Source of the DNA: Pseudomonas lactucae
GTDB lineage: Bacteria; Pseudomonadota; Gammaproteobacteria; Pseudomonadales; Pseudomonadaceae
Direction of reading: 5' to 3'
Assembly (NCBI RefSeq): GCF_016937615.1
Contig: NZ_JAFHKI010000037.1
Location: 1 to 50,105, forward strand
DNA length: 50,105 nucleotides
In this document: positions 1 through 7,795 of the stretch, piece after piece
Layout: each line of letters starts with the position of its first letter
Numbering within the stretch: the stretch's first letter is position 1
Position numbers and translations under genes: made by a program
Notes under the pieces: model-generated
The model's database searches: none
Told to the model about the DNA's origin: nothing
Seen by the model: only the letters and a program-made list of their open reading frames with translations

Positions 1-82
1 GGAGCGGGCTTGCCCGCGAATGCGGTGTGTCAGCCACTTCCAAGCTAACTGACACACCGCATTCGCGAGCAAGCCCGCTCCC
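1..82. repeat. REPIN-type palindrome (inverted REP doublet)
   Basis: Two 33-base arms (1-33 and 49-81) are reverse complements with a single mismatch, separated by a 15-base spacer. The arms carry the GGAGCGGGCTTGC core typical of Pseudomonas REP elements. It lies upstream of the kgu operator, so it probably occupies the gap after the preceding gene outside the window. Confidence 0.85.
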
Positions 83-105
83 ACATTTTGTTCTGCGCAT
101 GAAAA

Positions 106-119
106 TGAAACCGGTTTCA
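106..119. promoter_or_regulatory. PtxS-type LacI-family operator
   Basis: TGAAACCGGTTTCA is a perfect 14-base palindrome 13 bases before the kguE start. It matches the operator described for PtxS, the 2-ketogluconate-responsive LacI-family repressor of Pseudomonas kgu operons. ptxS is not in the window and is likely to lie just upstream. Repression of kguEKTD, relieved by 2-ketogluconate, is inferred from the motif and position. Confidence 0.85.
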
Positions 120-132
120 GAGGTAAACAACA

Positions 133-914
133 ATGCATAAATACCCCGTCTCCATCAGCCTTTCCAGCTACGGCGCCGACCTGGTTCGCCAGCAGGGCCA
201 ATTGAGTTTTGTCGCGCTGCTGAGCGCTGCCGGTGCCCAGCGCATTGAATGGCGTGAAGAACTGCTCACCACCGAGCAACCGACCGAACTGGCCCAGGCC
301 GCTGCAGAACAAGGCCTGGAATCAGTATTTTCCTCGCCCTTGGAGCTGTGGGTCGCCGGCCGTGCCCAGCCCAATGCAGAGCTGGCCGCTACCCTGGACC
401 GTGCCCAGGCTTTTGGTTCGGGCTGGCTGAAGGTGTCCCTCGGTTACTTCACCGACACCAACGACCTGGAAAACCTGCACGCCCTGCTCAATCGCCACCC
501 GGTCAAACTACTGGTGGAAAACGACCAGACCCTGCACGGCGGGCGCATTGAACCGATGCAACGGTTTTTCACCGAAGTCGAACGCCTGGGCCTGCCGGTG
601 AAAATGACCTTCGACATCGGCAACTGGCAGTGGCAAGACCAATCCGCGCTCACCGCCGCGCGTTTGCTGGGCCGGCATGTGGACTACCTGCACTGCAAGG
701 CCGTGGCCCGTCGCGCCGACGGCAAGCTCTTGGCCTTGCGCCGGGCGCCACCGACCTGCATCTGTGGGAACAACTGCTCAAACACATGACTCAAGGTATT
801 ACCCGGGCGGTGGAATTTCCGTTGCAGGGCGATGACCTGATCGAAGTCACCGCACAACAGGTCGTGACCCTGGCCCACCTTGGCCAACCCCATGTGGAGA
901 ACGCCCATGTCTGA
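133..914 (+). CDS. kguE: KguE, sugar-phosphate isomerase/epimerase family protein (one-base frameshift)
   Basis: First gene of the 2-ketogluconate operon, a TIM-barrel protein of the xylose isomerase-like/AP endonuclease 2 superfamily. Its exact biochemical step in 2-ketogluconate use is not established. The frame from the ATG at 133 runs through the metal-site region ([22 protein letters not shown]), then leaves the family sequence at about 738-742. The rest, starting at PGATDLHLW, continues in another frame to a TGA at 912-914. Restoring one base gives 260 residues, and no other stop interrupts the gene. The stop overlaps the start of kguK by 8 bases, so translation is probably coupled. The frameshift is probably a sequencing error, but as written the product would lose about 55 C-terminal residues. 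Confidence 0.85.
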
Positions 915-1848
915 GATCGATATCCTCTCGTTTGGCGAAACCATGGCGATGTTTGTCGCCGAACAGACTGGCGACCTGGCCCAGGTCGGGCAGTTTCACA
1001 AACGCATTGCCGGCGCCGACAGCAACGTCGCCATCGGCTTGTCGCGCCTGGGGTTCAACGTGGCGTGGCTGAGCCGCGTGGGCAACGATTCCCTCGGGCG
1101 CTTTGTGGTCGATACCTTGACTAAAGAAGGGCTCGATTGCCGCCATGTGGCCGTCGACCCACTGCACCCCACCGGCTTTCAACTCAAGTCCCGTGAAGAA
1201 GCCGGCGCAGACCCTCAAGTGGAGTATTTTCGCAAAGGTTCGGCGGCCAGCCACTTGTCCATCGACGCCATCCACCCGACGCTGCTGCAAGCCCGCCATT
1301 TGCATGCCACCGGCATTCCGCCAGCGCTATCCGACGCCACCCGCGCACTGTCGTTCGAGCTGATGACGCAAATGCGCAAGGCCGGGCGCAGCGTGTCATT
1401 CGACCCGAACCTGCGCCCGTCCCTGTGGGCCAGCCAGGCGCGGATGATCCGCGAAATCAACGCCCTGGCCGCTCTGGCCGACTGGGTGTTGCCGGGCCTG
1501 GGCGAAGGTCGCCTGCTGACCGGTTTCGACGACCCAGAAGACATCGCCGCGTTCTATCTCGACCAGGGCGCTGAAGCCGTGGCGATCAAGCTGGGCTCCG
1601 AGGGCGCCTATTATCGCACCCATATGGACCAGGGTTTTGTCGCCGCCGTACCGGTGGCCAAAGTAGTGGATACCGTGGGCGCCGGCGATGGCTTTGCGGT
1701 GGGCATGATCAGCGCCCTGCTGGAAAACTCAAGCTTCCCCGAGGCCGTGCAGCGCGGCAATTGGATCGGCAGCCGCGCCGTGCAGAGCCGCGGCGATATG
1801 GAGGGTTTGCCGACCCGCGCTGAATTACCCACCCGATCCGTTGCGTGA
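907..1848 (+). CDS. kguK: KguK, 2-ketogluconate kinase (PfkB family)
   Basis: Cytoplasmic PfkB/ribokinase-family sugar kinase of 313 residues, expected to phosphorylate 2-ketogluconate to 2-keto-6-phosphogluconate with ATP. The N-terminal substrate motif region (GADSNVAIGLSRLG) and the C-terminal PfkB signature DTVGAGDGFAVGM with its catalytic Asp are both present. The ATG at 907 was chosen because a GGAG lies at 896-899 and because it begins at the family N-terminus ([11 protein letters not shown]). An upstream ATG at 880 lies inside kguE. Closest alternatives are 2-keto-3-deoxygluconate kinases, but the order E-K-T-D supports KguK. Confidence 0.9.
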   Translation: MSEIDILSFGETMAMFVAEQTGDLAQVGQFHKRIAGADSNVAIGLSRLGFNVAWLSRVGNDSLGRFVVDTLTKEGLDCRHVAVDPLHPTGFQLKSREEAGADPQVEYFRKGSAASHLSIDAIHPTLLQARHLHATGIPPALSDATRALSFELMTQMRKAGRSVSFDPNLRPSLWASQARMIREINALAALADWVLPGLGEGRLLTGFDDPEDIAAFYLDQGAEAVAIKLGSEGAYYRTHMDQGFVAAVPVAKVVDTVGAGDGFAVGMISALLENSSFPEAVQRGNWIGSRAVQSRGDMEGLPTRAELPTRSVA

Positions 1849-1893
1849 CCCGTTACCTGTTGCCACAACTACAACAAGCTCAGGAGCAACCCC

Positions 1894-3186
1894 ATGGAAA
1901 CCGTGAAACTCGCCACCCGCCGCTGGTGGTACATCATGCCTATCGTGTTCATCACCTACAGCCTGGCCTACCTGGACCGCGCCAACTACGGCTTCGCCGC
2001 CGCGTCCGGCATGGCCGAAGACCTGATGATCACGCCGGGCATGTCTTCTCTGCTCGGCGCGCTGTTTTTCCTTGGCTACTTTTTCTTCCAGGTGCCGGGG
2101 GCGATCTATGCGCAAAAGCGCAGCGTCAAGAAACTGATCTTCGTCAGCCTGATCCTCTGGGGCGGCTTGGCCACGCTGACTGGCGTGGTGTCCAACGCCT
2201 ACATGCTGATCGTCATCCGCTTCATGCTCGGGGTGGTCGAGGCCGCCGTGATGCCGGCCATGCTGGTGTACCTGTGCCACTGGTTCACCCGTGCCGAACG
2301 CTCGCGGGCCAACACCTTCCTGATCCTCGGCAACCCGGTGACCATGCTGTGGATGTCGGTGGTCTCGGGCTATCTGGTGCAGCATTTCAGCTGGCGCTGG
2401 ATGTTTATCATCGAGGGCCTGCCGGCGGTGTTGTGGGCGTTTATCTGGTGGCGCCTGGCCGACGAGCGTCCCAAGGATGCACAGTGGCTGAGCGACGCCG
2501 AAAAGCACAGCCTGGAAACCGCTCTCGCCGCCGAGCAGGTGGGGATCAAGGCCGTGAAGAACTACGCCGAGGCGTTCCGTTCGCCCAAGGTGATCATTCT
2601 CGCCCTGCAGTTCTTTTGCTGGAGCATTGGCGTGTACGGCTTCGTGCTGTGGTTGCCGTCGATCCTCAAGGCCGGTTTGCAGATGGACATGGTCGAAGCC
2701 GGCTGGCTCTCGGCGCTGCCCTACCTGGCGGCGGTGATCGGCATGCTGGTGGTGTCCTGGGGTTCGGACAAGCTGCAAAAACGTAAGCGTTTTGTCTGGC
2801 CGCCGCTGCTGATTGCGTCGATTGCCTTCTACGCGTCCTACGTGCTGGGAGCCGAACATTTCTGGTGGTCCTACACCCTGCTGGTGATCGCCGGGGCGTG
2901 CATGTACGCACCCTATGGTCCGTTTTTCGCCATCGTCCCGGAGATACTGCCGGCCAACGTCGCCGGTGGCGCCATGGCGCTGATCAATAGTATGGGCGCC
3001 CTGGGCTCGTTCGGCGGCTCGTACCTGGTGGGTTACCTCAATAGCAGCACCGGTTCGCCCGGCGCGTCGTACCTGCTGATGAGCGGCGCGCTGATGCTCT
3101 CGGTGGTGCTGACGATTTTCCTTAAGCCCGGCGCCAGTGACCGCACTCCGGCGCCAACCCTGGAATTGAAGGTAAAAACCTCATGA
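1894..3186 (+). CDS. kguT: KguT, 2-ketogluconate MFS transporter
   Basis: Twelve-helix major facilitator of the anion:cation symporter group, 430 residues, expected to import 2-ketogluconate across the inner membrane. The first helix carries YLDRANYGFAA, typical of this group, and a charged central loop lies between helices 6 and 7 (around residues 185-230). An AGGAG lies 7 bases before the ATG. The stop overlaps the kguD start (ATGA at 3183-3186). Operon context identifies the substrate; the sequence alone would only give the transporter family. Confidence 0.9.
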   Translation: METVKLATRRWWYIMPIVFITYSLAYLDRANYGFAAASGMAEDLMITPGMSSLLGALFFLGYFFFQVPGAIYAQKRSVKKLIFVSLILWGGLATLTGVVSNAYMLIVIRFMLGVVEAAVMPAMLVYLCHWFTRAERSRANTFLILGNPVTMLWMSVVSGYLVQHFSWRWMFIIEGLPAVLWAFIWWRLADERPKDAQWLSDAEKHSLETALAAEQVGIKAVKNYAEAFRSPKVIILALQFFCWSIGVYGFVLWLPSILKAGLQMDMVEAGWLSALPYLAAVIGMLVVSWGSDKLQKRKRFVWPPLLIASIAFYASYVLGAEHFWWSYTLLVIAGACMYAPYGPFFAIVPEILPANVAGGAMALINSMGALGSFGGSYLVGYLNSSTGSPGASYLLMSGALMLSVVLTIFLKPGASDRTPAPTLELKVKTS

Positions 3187-4160
3187 AAAAGTCTGTCGTG
3201 CTGTACAAAAAACTCTCTGCCCCGCTCATGGCTCGCCTGCATGAGCAGGTCGAGGTCACGCTGATCGACGCACTGGATGAAACCGGCCTGGCCAAGCTGC
3301 GCGATGCCCTGCCTACCGCCCACGGCCTGCTGGGGGCAAGCCTGCGCCTGGACGCACGGCTACTCGACCTGGCACCCCAGCTGGAAGCCGTGGCCAGCGT
3401 TTCGGTGGGCGTCGACAACTACGACATCGATTACCTGACCGAGCGCCGCATCCTGCTCAGCAACACGCCCGATGTGCTCACCGAAACCACCGCCGACACC
3501 GGTTTTGCACTGATTCTGGCCACCGCCCGGCGCGTAGTGGAACTGGCCGACATGGTGCGCGCCGGCCAATGGCACAAGAACATCGGCCCGGCGCATTTCG
3601 GCAGCGACGTGCACGGCAAGACCCTGGGCATCATCGGCATGGGCCGCATCGGTGAAGCCCTGGCCCAGCGCGGGCACTTCGGTTTCGGCATGCCGGTGAT
3701 CTACCACAGCCATTCACCCAAGCCTCGGGTCGAAGAACGCTTTGGCGCGCAGTACCGCAACCTGCAAGACTTGCTCAAGGAGGCCGATTTCGTCTGCCTG
3801 ACCCTGCCGCTCACGGCTGAAACCGAAAAGCTGATTGGCGCTGAAGAATTCGCGCTGATGGGCCCGGAGACGATCTTTATCAATATCTCGCGGGGCAAGG
3901 TGGTGGATGAGGCGGCACTGGTCGAGGCGTTGCAGCAGCGCACGATTCGCGCGGCGGGGCTGGATGTGTTCGAGCGCGAGCCGTTGAATCACGACTCGCC
4001 GTTGTTACGGTTAAACAATGTGGTGGCGACGCCGCATATCGGTTCGGCGACGCATGAGACGCGCGAAGCGATGGCCCGGTGTGCGGTGGATAATCTGCTG
4101 GCGGCGCTAGCCGGTGAAAAGCCAAAAAATCTGGTGAATCCAGGGGCCTGGAAGCAGTAA
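3183..4160 (+). CDS. kguD: KguD, 2-keto-6-phosphogluconate reductase
   Basis: D-isomer-specific 2-hydroxyacid dehydrogenase of 325 residues, expected to reduce 2-keto-6-phosphogluconate to 6-phosphogluconate, which feeds the Entner-Doudoroff pathway. The NAD(P)-binding motif GMGRIG is at residues 152-157. The catalytic set is complete: Arg238 (ISRGK), Glu266 (FEREP) and His285 (TPHIGS). It is translationally coupled to kguT by a 4-base overlap. Family relatives include glyoxylate/hydroxypyruvate reductases (GhrB); the operon position decides the call. No clear intrinsic terminator follows. Confidence 0.9.
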   Translation: MKKSVVLYKKLSAPLMARLHEQVEVTLIDALDETGLAKLRDALPTAHGLLGASLRLDARLLDLAPQLEAVASVSVGVDNYDIDYLTERRILLSNTPDVLTETTADTGFALILATARRVVELADMVRAGQWHKNIGPAHFGSDVHGKTLGIIGMGRIGEALAQRGHFGFGMPVIYHSHSPKPRVEERFGAQYRNLQDLLKEADFVCLTLPLTAETEKLIGAEEFALMGPETIFINISRGKVVDEAALVEALQQRTIRAAGLDVFEREPLNHDSPLLRLNNVVATPHIGSATHETREAMARCAVDNLLAALAGEKPKNLVNPGAWKQ

Positions 4161-4187
4161 CCCCTGACACACCCTCATCGGGGCATA

Positions 4188-4283
4188 GGTATCCACACAA
4201 TTTTAACGGGACCACGCGTAGCAAGGGTTCGCTCAAGTTGTGTAGATACCCAGCTCATCGGGGGCAAGCCCTCTCCCACATTT
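4188..4283. repeat. Intergenic inverted repeat and single REP unit between convergent kguD and nirD
   Basis: GGTATCCACACAA (4188-4200) and TTGTGTAGATACC (4238-4250) form a 13-base inverted repeat with one mismatch. A REP-like unit with GGGGGCAAGCCCTCTCCCAC follows at about 4260-4279. A copy of the GGTATCTACACA half recurs at about 33255, and a copy of the REP core recurs at 50061-50080. It sits where transcription of kguD and nirBD converges and may act as an exonuclease or transcription barrier; that role is inference. Confidence 0.6.
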
Positions 4284-4296
4284 GGACCGCGTTGCC

Positions 4297-4659
4297 TCAG
4301 TTGACTCCGAGTTGAACCACCCCCTCATTCAACCGCACCGGCCACACCCGCAAACGCTGGTTCGGCGCCTCCAGGCACTGGCCGTCCTGCAAGCGGTAAT
4401 GCTGTTTGTAAATCGGCGCAGCCACCACCAGGTCCCCCTTGATACTGCCCACCAGACCACGCCCGATCACGTTCGCGCCGGATTCCGGGTCGTGGTTGTC
4501 GATGGCGTACAGCGTCTGGCCCTGCCTGTCGGGCAGGTAGAACAGCGCCACCTGCGCGCCATCAAGCCATACCACCACGCCGGAATGACTCACCAGGTCG
4601 GTCTCGTTGCACACGCTTTTCCAGGTGGCCAGGTGTCGCTGAGTGTTGAGCTGGCTCAT
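4297..4659 (-). CDS. nirD: NirD, assimilatory nitrite reductase small subunit
   Basis: Rieske-fold small subunit of NAD(P)H-dependent assimilatory nitrite reductase, 120 residues. It partners NirB in reducing nitrite to ammonium in the cytoplasm. As in most enterobacterial-type NirD, the Cys/His iron-sulfur ligands are absent, so it is a structural subunit. The start at 4659 gives a 1-base overlap with the nirB stop (TGATG), so the pair is translationally coupled. Confidence 0.9.
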   Translation of the reverse strand: MSQLNTQRHLATWKSVCNETDLVSHSGVVVWLDGAQVALFYLPDRQGQTLYAIDNHDPESGANVIGRGLVGSIKGDLVVAAPIYKQHYRLQDGQCLEAPNQRLRVWPVRLNEGVVQLGVN

Positions 4660-7219
4660 CAGGCAATCTCCTCGATGACGGGAATCAGGTTGAGTTCGGC
4701 GGCCATGATCGGCCGGCGCTGGCCGCGTTCCTGGACAAAGTGGATGTCCGGGTCGGGGCGCTTGTCGTTGACGAAGGTGCGGAAGCGCTTGAGTTTTTCC
4801 GGGTCCTTGAGGGCGTTGGCCCATTCGCATTCGTAGCGGTCGACCACCAGTTGCATCTGCGCTTCCAACTCCGCCCCCAGGCCCAGGCTGTCGTGCAGGA
4901 TCACGTCCTTGAGGAAATCCAGGCCGCCTTCCAGGCTTTCGCGCCACACCGAGGTGCGTTGCAGCTTGTCGGCGGTGCGGATGTAGAACATCAGGAAGCG
5001 GTCGATGTACTGGATCAGCGTGGCGTCGTCGAGGTCAGTGGCGAACAGTTCGGCATGGCGTGGGCGCATGCCGCCGTTGCCGGCGATGTAGAGGTTCCAG
5101 CCTTTCTCGGTAGCGATCACGCCGACATCCTTGCTCTGCGCTTCGGCGCACTCACGGGTGCAGCCGGACACCGCGAACTTGAGCTTGTGCGGCGAACGCA
5201 GGCCCTTGTAGCGGTCCTCGATCAGCAGCGCCATTTTCACACTGTCCTGCACGCCGTAGCGACACCAGGTGCTGCCCACGCAAGACTTCACCGTACGCGT
5301 GGATTTGCCGTAGGCATGCCCGGTTTCGAAGCCGGCGGCGATCAGCTCGGCCCAGATGTCCGGCAGCTCATGCAGTTGCGCGCCAAACAGGTCGATGCGC
5401 TGGCCGCCGGTGATCTTGGTGTAGAGGTCGTATTTCTTCGCCACTTCACCGATCACGATCAGCTTGTCGGCAGTGATCTCTCCGCCCGGAATGCGCGGCA
5501 CCACCGAGTAGGTGCCGTTCTTTTGCATATTGGCCATGAAGGTGTCGTTGGTATCCTGCAACGGCACCAGCGAGGCGTCCATGATCGGCTGGTTCCAGCA
5601 CGACGCCAGGATCGAGCCCACCGCCGGTTTGCATACATCACAGCCGATATGGCCACGACCGTGCTTGGCCAACAGTTCCTCGAAGGTGAGTATCCCTTCC
5701 ACGCGTACCAGGGCGTACAACTCCTGACGGGTATAGGCGAAGTGTTCGCACAGGCTCTTGTCGACGCTGACGCCACGGGCAATCAGCTCATGCTCGAAGA
5801 CTTGCTTGAGCAGGCCGGCGCAGCCCCCGCAACCGGTGCAGGCCTTGGTCTGCGACTTGAGCAGGCCGAGGTCGCTGCAACCGGCATCGATGGCCGAGCA
5901 GATCGCGCCCTTGTTGACGTTGTGGCACGAGCAGACGGTGGCCGATTCCGGCAACGCGCCAGGGCCCAGGGTCGGCGCGCGGCGGACGACGGCAGGATCA
6001 GGCTGGCCGGTTCGGCCGGCAACGCAATAGCGTTCTGCATATATTGCAGCAAGGTGTCGTAGTAGCTGTTATCGCCGACCAGCACCGCGCCGATCACGTG
6101 CTTGCCGCTGGCGTCCACCACCAGCCGGCGGTAACTGGCGCTGGCTTCGTCGATGAACTGATAGCTGCGCGCGCCCGGCGTGTGGGCATGGGCGTCGCCA
6201 ATGGAGCCTACATCGACGCCGAGCAGTTTGAGTTTGGTCGACATATCGGCACCGACAAAAGGCTCGGCGGCCTGCCCGCACAACAGCGCGGCGACGCCTC
6301 GGGCCATCTGATAGCCCGGTGCGACCAGACCGAACAGGCTGCCGTTCCACGAGGCACACTCGCCAATCGCATAGATGTGCGGGTCGCAGCTCAAGCATTC
6401 GTCGTTGATCGCCACCCCGCCACGCGGACCGATCTCCAGACCGGCCTCGCGCGCCAGGGCATCCTGGGCGCGGATACCGGCGGAGAACACGATCAGGTCG
6501 GTTTCAAGGAATTCGTCATTGGCAAAGTTCATGCGGTAGCGGTACTGCTCGCCCGCGCTGATCGACTGGGTGGCGCGGGACAGGTGCACACCGACGCCCA
6601 AACGCTCGATCTGGGTCTTGAGCGCCAAGCCGCCAAAATCATCCAGTTGCACCGGCATCAGGCGCGGCGCGAATTCCACCACGTGAGCTTCCAGGCCGAG
6701 GCTTTTGAGGGCATTGGCCGCTTCCAGGCCGAGCAGGCCACCGCCGACCACCACGCCACGCCGGGCATTGGCCGCCGCGGCGCGAATGGCATCAAGGTCT
6801 TGCAGGGTGCGATACACCAGGCGCGAATCGCCTTCGGCGCCTTCAATCGGCGGCACGAACGGGTAAGAGCCGGTGGCCAGTACCAAGGTGTCGTAGGTCA
6901 CGCAGCCTTGGGCGGTGATCACCTCGCGGCGCGCGCGGTCGATTTCCAGTACCGGCACGCCCAAGTGCAAGGTGATGCCCGGCGTCTGGTACAACGACGC
7001 CTCGGACAGCGCCAGCGACTCGGCATCGCGGCCGGTGAAGTACTCGGACAAATGCACACGGTCGTAGGCACGCATCGGCTCTTCGCTGAACACATGCAGA
7101 TGGTAGTGCTCCAGCGCACCGCGCTCGATCAATTGCTCAACACAGTGGTGGCCGACCATGCCATTGCCAACGACGACCAGGGTTTTCAGCGCTTTCAGAT
7201 TGGCGTTCTTGAAATTCAT
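4659..7219 (-). CDS. nirB: NirB, assimilatory nitrite reductase large subunit (one-base frameshift)
   Basis: Siroheme- and FAD-containing subunit that reduces nitrite to ammonium with NAD(P)H. Domains in order: FAD/NAD(P)-disulfide-oxidoreductase domain (VVVGNGMVGHHC near the N-terminus); a BFD-like [2Fe-2S] domain (CSCH, then CTGCGGC); nitrite/sulfite reductase ferredoxin half-domain; and the 4Fe-4S/siroheme domain with C-x5-C (CVGSTWC) and C-x3-C (CTREC). Reading from the ATG at 7219, the frame is lost at about 5975-5985 in a GC-rich run, just before LPESATVCSC, and continues in another frame. Adding one base restores 853 residues, a normal NirB length. A GTG at 7237 is an alternative start. 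Everything else is intact, so an error in the sequence is likelier than loss of function. Confidence 0.88.
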
Positions 7220-7265
7220 ATCAGCACCCGACAACACTCATCACGGTTAAAAAAAGCAAAAAAAA

Positions 7266-7293
7266 ACGCCTGAAACCTTGCGGTTCCAGGCGT
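7266..7293 (-). terminator. Intrinsic terminator (attenuator) in the nirB leader
   Basis: On the minus strand, 12-base arms 7293-7282 and 7277-7266 pair with one mismatch around a 4-base loop. A long U run follows (A-rich 7256-7265 on the plus strand). It lies about 37 bases before the nirB start, so it must be bypassed for nirBD to be expressed. Its 5' arm is shared with the hexaloop hairpin at 7287-7302. Confidence 0.85.
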
Positions 7294-7302
7294 CTTTGCC
7301 TG
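7287..7302 (-). promoter_or_regulatory. ANTAR-type hexaloop antiterminator hairpin, nirB leader (second hairpin)
   Basis: Read on the minus strand, CAGGC and GCCTG enclose the hexaloop AAAGAC, with A at loop position 1 and G at position 4, the signature recognised by ANTAR-domain proteins such as NasT. Its 3' arm (7291-7287) is part of the terminator's 5' arm, so hairpin and terminator cannot both form. Confidence 0.7.
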
Positions 7303-7372
7303 TTCTTTGGCGGGATCGGTTCGGACGACATCGCCGGATCCATCGCTTTATGCCCATGACCTGTATGGCCTG

Positions 7373-7390
7373 TCGATCGTCGTTGACCGA
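7373..7390 (-). promoter_or_regulatory. ANTAR-type hexaloop hairpin, nirB leader (first hairpin)
   Basis: Minus strand: TCGGTC and GATCGA (6 base pairs, one G-U) enclose the hexaloop AACGAC with A1 and G4. It begins about 9 bases after the start site predicted from the sigma-54-type promoter at 7410-7425. The first and second hairpins are about 70 bases apart, wider than usual for the tandem ANTAR motif. Confidence 0.6.
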
Positions 7391-7409
7391 GTGGGGTTGA
7401 GGGTGAGCT

Positions 7410-7425
7410 TGCAGGCTCTGTGCCA
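7410..7425 (-). promoter_or_regulatory. Sigma-54 (RpoN) promoter of nirBD
   Basis: Minus strand TGGCACAGAGCCTGCA fits the -24/-12 consensus (TGGCACG-N4-TTGCW) with GG and GC at the right spacing and two departures. It predicts a start near 7399, giving a leader of about 180 bases. NtrC dependence is expected from known nitrogen control of nitrate assimilation; GGTGCACC at about 7503-7510 may be part of an activator site. Confidence 0.65.
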
Positions 7426-7531
7426 ATTGGTCACGGAGCCGCATGCACGGCCACTAAAGCTGCCTACCCCTGCCAGATCGCCTTTGACTGCGCCTCCCTC
7501 TGGTGCACCTCGCCTCATAAAAGTGCGTTTG

Positions 7532-7624
7532 CGTGGCGAGGGAGCTTGCTCCCGCTGGGCTGCGAAGCGCCCTTAAAGCGGGCTACTGCTGCGCTGTCGA
7601 ACGGGAGCAAGCGCCCTCGCCACG
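7532..7624. repeat. REPIN-type palindrome between the nirB and nitrate reductase promoters
   Basis: Arms 7532-7554 and 7602-7624 (23 bases each) pair with one mismatch and carry the GCGAGGGAGCTTGCTCCC type of REP core. The element sits between two divergent sigma-54-type promoters, ending 26 bases before the nitrate reductase -24 element. Apart from the two promoters and leaders, the 7220-7795 gap holds no convincing gene. Confidence 0.8.
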
Positions 7625-7650
7625 GTGCGTTATCCAATTGAAATAGAAGC

Positions 7651-7666
7651 TGGCGCGTGACTTGCT
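7651..7666 (+). promoter_or_regulatory. Sigma-54 (RpoN) promoter of the nitrate reductase gene
   Basis: TGGCGCGTGACTTGCT matches the -24/-12 consensus with one mismatch and correct GG/GC spacing. It predicts a start at about 7677, only five bases before the first leader hairpin, so the transcript would begin directly with the ANTAR motif. Confidence 0.75.
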
Positions 7667-7681
7667 AGGAACACGTCAAGA

Positions 7682-7722
7682 GCAATCAACGCTGATTGCC
7701 CACACACGACAAAGGCGCCGTG
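7682..7722 (+). promoter_or_regulatory. Tandem ANTAR hexaloop motif, nitrate reductase leader
   Basis: First hairpin 7682-7699: GCAATC and GATTGC around AACGCT. Second hairpin 7705-7722: CACGAC and GCCGTG (one A-C mismatch) around AAAGGC. Both hexaloops have A at position 1 and G at position 4 and the hairpins are five bases apart, the known architecture of NasT/EutV-type targets. The 3' arm of the second hairpin overlaps the terminator's 5' arm (7715-7724), giving a mutually exclusive switch. Confidence 0.78.
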
Positions 7723-7762
7723 CAGCCCCCGTTCCAAACGGAGGGGTGCAGGGCGCTTTTTT
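7715..7762 (+). terminator. Intrinsic terminator (attenuator) in the nitrate reductase leader
   Basis: GCGCCGTGCA (7715-7724) pairs with TGCAGGGCGC (7747-7756) with one mismatch. Additional C/G pairing lies inside, and a six-T run follows at 7757-7762. It lies 34 bases before the nitrate reductase start, so it should stop transcription unless the overlapping antiterminator hairpin forms. Confidence 0.85.
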
Positions 7763-7795
7763 GTTGTCGGGCAAAAAAAGTATCGAGGGTGACGG

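Noticed and set aside
4740..7273. Two long plus-strand frames (4740-6062 and 6044-7273)
   Set aside because: Both are antisense to nirB, which has complete domains on the minus strand; the shared break near 6050 has no meaning for a plus-strand gene.
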